64,000 bases of DNA from Diphasiastrum complanatum (Eukaryota > Streptophyta > Lycopodiopsida > Lycopodiales > Lycopodiaceae): NCBI GenBank assembly GCA_029204225.1, contig CM055102.1, positions 5,383,520 to 5,447,519 of the forward strand, written 5' to 3'. The notes under the pieces are model-generated. The model worked only from the letters and a program-made list of their open reading frames with translations, had not been told where the DNA came from and searched no databases. A program made the translations under genes and the position numbers. Shown piece by piece: positions 59,171 to 64,000 of this stretch (position 1 is the first letter of the stretch; the number at the start of each line of letters is the position of its first letter).

Positions 59171-60552
59171 GGATCACCCACAGGATGTGCAATTTTCTTC
59201 ACTTTTGTTTCTAAAAGGTATGTAAAGTGTAAAAACAGTGATCAATCTAAAGTTGATAAATTGTTTTTGATGTTGTAATTCATCACTAATGTTACCTGTG
59301 CTAGCATTCATATGCACAAATACACAGAGTACATCAAGTAAGACGTCAAGCCTTGGGACCCTGGTTTTTTTTGCACAAATATGCACTCCACCTGGAGTAA
59401 TAATAGGTCAAATTTAAACATGGATTACACGGAAACAAGCAACATTCTTACCCAACTAAGCCTGGTGGCCTTGACAAAGTTGCTTCTTTCAATGGGGGTT
59501 GTCTTGTGATGAGTGTCTCACGTCTTGGTGTAATAGCTGTTATGAAAACCCAATTTAGATCCTCTATAGTAAACTCCAAACGTGCACATGCAGAACAATT
59601 GGAATCAAGTATGTGCCTATGTGGGCTGGGTTTTAACATTATCCAATTCAACTAATGGGCTTGGCCTAATTTTGTGATGCATAGGGCACAAATCTTTTGA
59701 AAAACAAATCTTTCTAGGAAACTGAACTCAAAATGAATCAAATCTATCATATGTAAATAACTTTAGATTTTTTCTTGTGCTATTCAACTTTTGTAAAATA
59801 TTTACTTTAGATTCTTGAAGAGTTCAAAATGTGGAAAGTCTTTTTTGAGAAATAGCATGATGAGTCTTGACTCTTTCTAGGTAGTGTGACTTCTTATCTT
59901 TGTGCAATGTGGATTTTGCATGCATGTGCAAACTATCATGTCAAAATTTATACAAACCCCATAGATGGTAATCATAATCAAATTATAGTTAAAATGTTTA
60001 GTAGGATATTATGACCCATAAAAATTCAAAAATTGTTGCATGTAAACTAATTCCACTCGTAAATGGTATCGGTCTCTCCATCCATAATGCTCGGGAAAGG
60101 AGTTTGATATACGAACCCCACCGCATTCATTGCCTATTCATCTATTGCTTGACTTTACCACTTGCTACTAGTTTAAATTTTACTATTGTCTTACTTGTTG
60201 GAGAGTGCAATTGATACAACTTAATTGAGCATTGAATGCAATATTGAAACTTTTACCCTATAGAAAATAAGAACAAGATTTAGCATAGAGCTAAAAGAAT
60301 TATAAGATAATAATATGGATTCATGATATTATGTGTATAACTTGATCCCACATGTGTGGAGCTTGTTCCCACATGTGGATGTTAGGCCTAGATGCATTCA
60401 ATTTGATTAGATTGAAAGAATCTTGATTTACATATGTGTGAACTAGTGAAAAGCTAGTCAAGTTGAAAATTGCCATTTGGCAAGGTTTTACTAGTTGATC
60501 AAGCATACCCCTGTGAATATTGATGATCTCTCACGTGTGAGAGGCTGTTCCT
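59171..60552. other. No feature recognised
   Basis: AT-rich. The first part may be the 3' UTR of the acidic protein gene. No recognisable coding or repeat structure apart from several CCCACATGTG-type palindromes at about 60340-60380. Confidence 0.4.
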
Positions 60553-60746
60553 ATGAGAAATTCAACTAGTTTAGTCATATTTGCTACATTTGTTTATATG
60601 GCAAATTGAGGCCAACCTTATATTAGACTTAGAGTTTGACTTTTCAAAATTATATTAGCCTAAAATGCATTTGAATCATAGATGCACCGAATCGCGATTC
60701 GCTGGGTCTGAGATTCGTGAATCGCGATTCGCGACCCTGATTTGAA

Positions 60747-60772
60747 AATAATAATAATAATAATAATAATAT
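60747..60772. repeat. (AAT)n microsatellite
   Basis: About nine AAT units inside the hAT-like element. Confidence 0.93.
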
Positions 60773-61107
60773 TTTTGGAAAAATAGCTTATGGTTGAAAT
60801 TTTTTTAGGGGATCAGTGGTCAAACCAGCGTTTTGCCTCTCAGAGCAGTAGATGAGGCACAAACAGATCTTATTTCAGTAGCTATCCGGTTGTCATTTGC
60901 TTTGGTTTTTAGTAAATGTTAATGCTACAGTTTGGACTATCAACTATATGGATGATGATCACTTTTGCAATCGTTTCACTGGAGATGTGAGTGCAATGTA
61001 CATACAGTTGGGGGCATAAATATTGGGCCCTTCTCGGCGCGCATTTGGACCCCATTTTATCTACAGGGGGATGGTAGCATTTTTATCTACAATGTCTATA
61101 TAGCAGG

Positions 61108-61215
61108 AAGCTCTAGGGGGTTCGGGGGGCGGTAGCCCCTCGGGAAATGGGCGGTAGCCCCCCGGTGGGGGTTTTGGGAGGCAACGTCCCCCAACGGCGG
61201 GGTCCGGGGGCCTCT
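61108..61215. repeat. GC-rich island with short direct repeats
   Basis: Within the hAT-like element; contains GGGCGGTAGCCCC twice-like units and several runs of four to six G or C, so quadruplex folding is possible. Confidence 0.7.
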
Positions 61216-61972
61216 TCATGATTTGACCTTTTAACTCCCTGAGTGAAAACACACTTTTTGGTGTTTCGCACCTGAAATTGTCAGCAAACTACACAGTCAT
61301 AATGCTCTCAATCAGAGCTTTCATTTGATACCCATATTGCCTAAAAAATTTTCAAAAAAACAAAAAAACGATTCTGCACAATTTTGGAAAAATCTCGAAA
61401 CACGTTTCTGAATCGCGATTCAGAATCGCAGTGCATCTATGATTTGAATAAACACTTTTGGAAAGTGTGGGAAAGTTAGAAGTCGAGTTTGAGTAGATTC
61501 AAATTTAAATGTTGGGTACATTGAATCTAGACCTAAATATAGTAGGGTTTATATTTTGGAAGAAAAGCCAAGTGGCCAAATAAGGTTTGGACCTGTTATG
61601 AAAGGATGTAACTCGTGGAGAAGCAGATCTTCTCTCTTCTCTATCTCATTTCATGCTTATACATGGTTCTCTTGGGTTCTACTATTCATTGGTGCACTAT
61701 ACTTGTAATGTATTGCAATTCTATATGTAGAATAATTTATATTTGTTATTTTCAGGTTCACACATGTGAAATACAGTAGGGTATTGTTGTTGTATGGACT
61801 TTAGCTTCTATTTATGTTTTGAGTCATGTTTGATCAAGTTCTATTACAGTTTGCATTCTATTTTGTGTGTAGATGTTGATTTTTCTACATTGGCAAGATT
61901 GGTGGAGTAGCTTGTTTTGTAACCAAAGATTCTTTATGGATTTGGATCATCAATGATCTGAATTCTTTCACA

Positions 61973-61984
61973 TCGTATCAGAGC
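61973..61984 (+). other. Primer binding site of C4, mutated
   Basis: TCGTATCAGAGC: the second base of TGGTATCAGAGC is changed. It follows LTR end TTTCACA. Confidence 0.8.
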
Positions 61985-62562
61985 TTGTGTTTCAAGTTAC
62001 GAATGAAGCAATTACATTTATTAATGATTTGGAGAAGATATCAATGCTAGAGCATGCTTGGATTCTACACCAAAATCCAGTTTCTTGCATTTGTAAATCG
62101 GATCTTTTGTAGATCAAAACCCTATATAAATTTCTAAACTTGATCAATTTTGATTTTTGAATTCACATGTTGGATTTGGCCAATTTTTGGATTGTTAGAT
62201 CAGCCTAAGTGGTGGCTAATAGATTGCATATCAATTTTTCAACATTTGCATGTAAATTTTGAAATGTTCAATTTTTTGTGATTTTGTCAAAATCCTAATT
62301 TTGATTGGATCTCTAGATAGTGAGGTTGTTGTACTTCATTTCAATGTGTTTCAATCTTAGGAAGTGGCAAGAGTCATTAGATTGAGGATAGATCATAGGT
62401 TGATCAAGATTTCATGATTCTATGTGTTGATTTGCTTGGTATAAGTGCTACAAGAGAATTAAGTAGTTTCAAATCTTTGTAATTTCTTTTGAAAACTTTG
62501 TTGTTTAAAGGAGTGCTTTGTGCATTGAAACAGGCTAAAAGAGTAGATCATGTCATTGCTAC

Positions 62563-63150
62563 ATGGCAACATCAAGTGGAGTCATGTTGGAAGCCAATGA
62601 TAGGCTTACCTCAAGTAACTGTTCATTGTGAAAAATAAAAATAAACTCACTTCTTGAGATGAATGATGTTTTGGAAATTTTTTAAGTTTGGAAGAGAGAC
62701 CAGCAACACAACAAGGTCAAATTAGGTATGACAAGAGGGCCAAAAGGGCTCTAAACATGATCAAGATGAATGTTACCAATGAGCTTCTCAAGGAGGTTGG
62801 TAAGAGTACTTCATCTAAGGATGTTTGGGATTCATTGAAGAAGCTTTATGAATCCAAGTCTACTTCTAGAGTGTTGACTCTAAGAAGGCAAATCTTTTCT
62901 TGTTTGCAAAAGAGTGAAGAAAGTCCAAATACTTTTATTTTGAGAATGAAAGCATTGAATTATGAGTTGGCCTGCATTGATGAGAGCATTAAGGAAGGAG
63001 AGCTTATTTAAGTATATCAACATCACTCTTGATGATAGGACAAAGGATGATCCATCTTCAAGAAAAGGTATATTTGTTGGTTATAGTGAGGTGAGCAAGG
63101 CTTACAAAGTTTTTATTCCTTCAACTAATAAAGTGGTCATTGGACATTTT
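62563..63150 (+). pseudogene. Gag of C4 fused to post-integrase fragment
   Basis: Starts MATSSGVMLEANDRLTSSN and stops at TGA soon after. A later frame (62688-63011) keeps the UBN2 gag (ATQQGQIRYDKRAKRAL, VLTLRRQIFSCLQKSEE). From 63009 it continues in another frame with NITLDDRTKDDPSSRKGIFV and ends in STNKVVIG. Confidence 0.85.
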
Positions 63151-64000
63151 TTATGAGAGAAGGGAGGGTGCAAGTTGTCTCCACCTTTTAATTGCGTTTA
63201 TGTGTTTGTGGTTAAAGTAGGAAGGGCGTGAAGTAGATGTGGTTAACTAGAGAAATCATGGTATTAAGCTAACGTCACAAGGGAAGTACTATTCCCTTGG
63301 AAAGAAAACTTTACGCGTGATAGATAATCCGAGGCCACTACAATTTTTTGGCACCATTGTCAAAGAATATACTAGCATTTCCTTGTGTAGTTAGCTTACA
63401 CGTGGCTTTTTTGTGTGTACATCGTTTTTTTAGGAGAGTTTATGAGGGAATAGACTAGAGAGAAAAATAGCGATTAGTTGTTATTTTTTTGTGATTTTTT
63501 GTATGAAAGTATAGTAGAGAGAGAATCAAAGGAGTGGACCGTGCCTTGACTAAGTGCCAAACCCTTCAAAAATCAAAGAAAAATCATTAAAAATATAAAA
63601 AACCACTAATTTTTGGCAATCTATCCAAAAAAAAAGACCAACAAACGCTTTCTAGACAAAAAATCTCCATCACTCAACTAAGCTAACCCTCGCCGACTTG
63701 GCAGTACCTCCTGGCAGTACCTTCCGCCACATCAATAGAACCTATTGTAGCTTGATCGAAAGTTAGTTTCTAGCCATTTTGCGGAAACTGCCAAAAACAG
63801 CCAAATTTTTTTAAAAAATCCCTTGTAAAAGATGTGCAAAATTTTAAAATTGCTCCAAACAACCTTTGCCTAGCTCCATAATGCCCATCAGGGAAGTAGT
63901 TGAAGTCAACAAAGGTTAGTTGGGTGTTTTCAAGTCTCGGCAAAGGTTTTGTACTCCAAAAATAGCACCAAACAAAAAGAATCCTCACCATACTAACTTT
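63151..64000. other. No feature recognised
   Basis: Sequence to the right of C4 with no recognised coding, LTR or repeat signal by eye. The word ATCCGAGGCCACTACAATTT and T-rich runs stand out but are not interpreted. Confidence 0.4.

Larger units (their letters stand above)
60677..61441. mobile_element. hAT-like non-autonomous DNA transposon (MITE), 765 bp
   Basis: Inserted cleanly in the C4 LTR. Ends are inverted CATAGATGCAC/GTGCATCTATG, flanked by an exact 8-bp duplication ATTTGAAT (60669-60676 and 61442-61449). The C1 and C2 LTRs have one copy of that site and no insertion. 8-bp duplications and a CAnnG end are hallmarks of hAT elements. Beneath the ends lie three copies of the perfect palindrome GAATCGCGATTC (60689-60700, 60719-60730, 61410-61421), candidate transposase-binding sites. 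No transposase frame. It carries an AAT microsatellite and a G/C-rich island. Confidence 0.82.
60553..61972 (+). repeat. 5' LTR of C4, about 655 bp plus a 765-bp insertion
   Basis: Aligns with the reverse of the C1 and C2 LTRs (GGCAAATTGAGGCCAA, GACTTAGAGTTTGACTTTTC, then TTTTGGAAAGTGTGGGAAAG after the insertion). The start TATGAGAAATTC is a mutated TGTGAAAGATTC. Confidence 0.82.
60553..63150 (+). mobile_element. Copia element C4, internally deleted
   Basis: Same family as C1 and C2 but on the plus strand: LTR (60553-61972, with a hAT-like insertion), primer site, leader and a gag fragment. Just after the gag residues KEGELI the sequence jumps to YINITLDDRTKDDPSS, which in C2 lies behind the integrase core, so about 2 kb is deleted. 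Homology ends near 63140. Confidence 0.85.

Overview
The window looks like nuclear DNA from a land plant with a large, repeat-rich genome. The evidence is an intron-rich plant-type LRR receptor-like kinase gene with introns up to 6.3 kb, many nested Ty1/copia and Ty3-like LTR retrotransposons, tRNA-derived SINEs, a hAT-like non-autonomous DNA element, and long CT/GA and AT microsatellites. Nothing bacterial is visible (no operons, ribosome binding sites or CRISPR). The species cannot be fixed from this sequence; a fern or gymnosperm is plausible, but that is inference.

Layout. (1) 1-2971: the 5' part of a Ty1/copia element on the minus strand (family C), with an LTR, a tRNA-iMet primer site and an uninterrupted gag-protease-integrase reading frame running off the left edge. 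(2) 3785-4290: a lone fragment of another LTR (family D). (3) 5937-20128, minus strand: one host gene, an LRR receptor-like kinase that I could assemble from 13 exons with consistent splice phases. It has a signal peptide, an N-terminal WxGDPC cap, five LRRs, a transmembrane helix and kinase subdomains I to VIII. The frame then breaks in the middle of subdomain VIII/IX. Its two giant introns hold a SINE, a cluster of hairpins, a decayed copia pol and a divergent direct repeat. (4) 23640-40469: three copies of a gag-only Ty3-like LTR element (family G) with LTRs of about 2.8 kb, in +, - and + orientation, so that they form multi-kilobase inverted repeats. (5) 40470-46258: nested copia debris, including a two-LTR, gag-only deletion derivative (family D, 40974-43768), a second LTR/gag start (family F) and a third LTR (family E). 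(6) 46259-55680: two degenerate copia elements on the minus strand (a second family C copy and a different element, C3) plus older fragments. (7) 57567-59170: CT-rich leader sequence, a 28-bp minisatellite and a 153-codon frame for an acidic protein with a repeated GYGI-x-PDE motif, the second candidate host gene. (8) 60553-63150: a third, internally deleted family C copy on the plus strand, whose LTR carries a 765-bp hAT-like insertion with an exact 8-bp target duplication.

How it works together. Only two loci look like host genes, the receptor kinase and the small acidic protein. Each is preceded in sense orientation by a long CT tract, as is common in plant 5' leaders. The rest is a transposon graveyard with one element (C1) that may be recent. 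Most copies are non-autonomous: they kept gag or only LTRs, lost pol, and would need enzymes supplied from elsewhere. All family, domain and splice calls come from reading the sequence by eye; no database search was possible.
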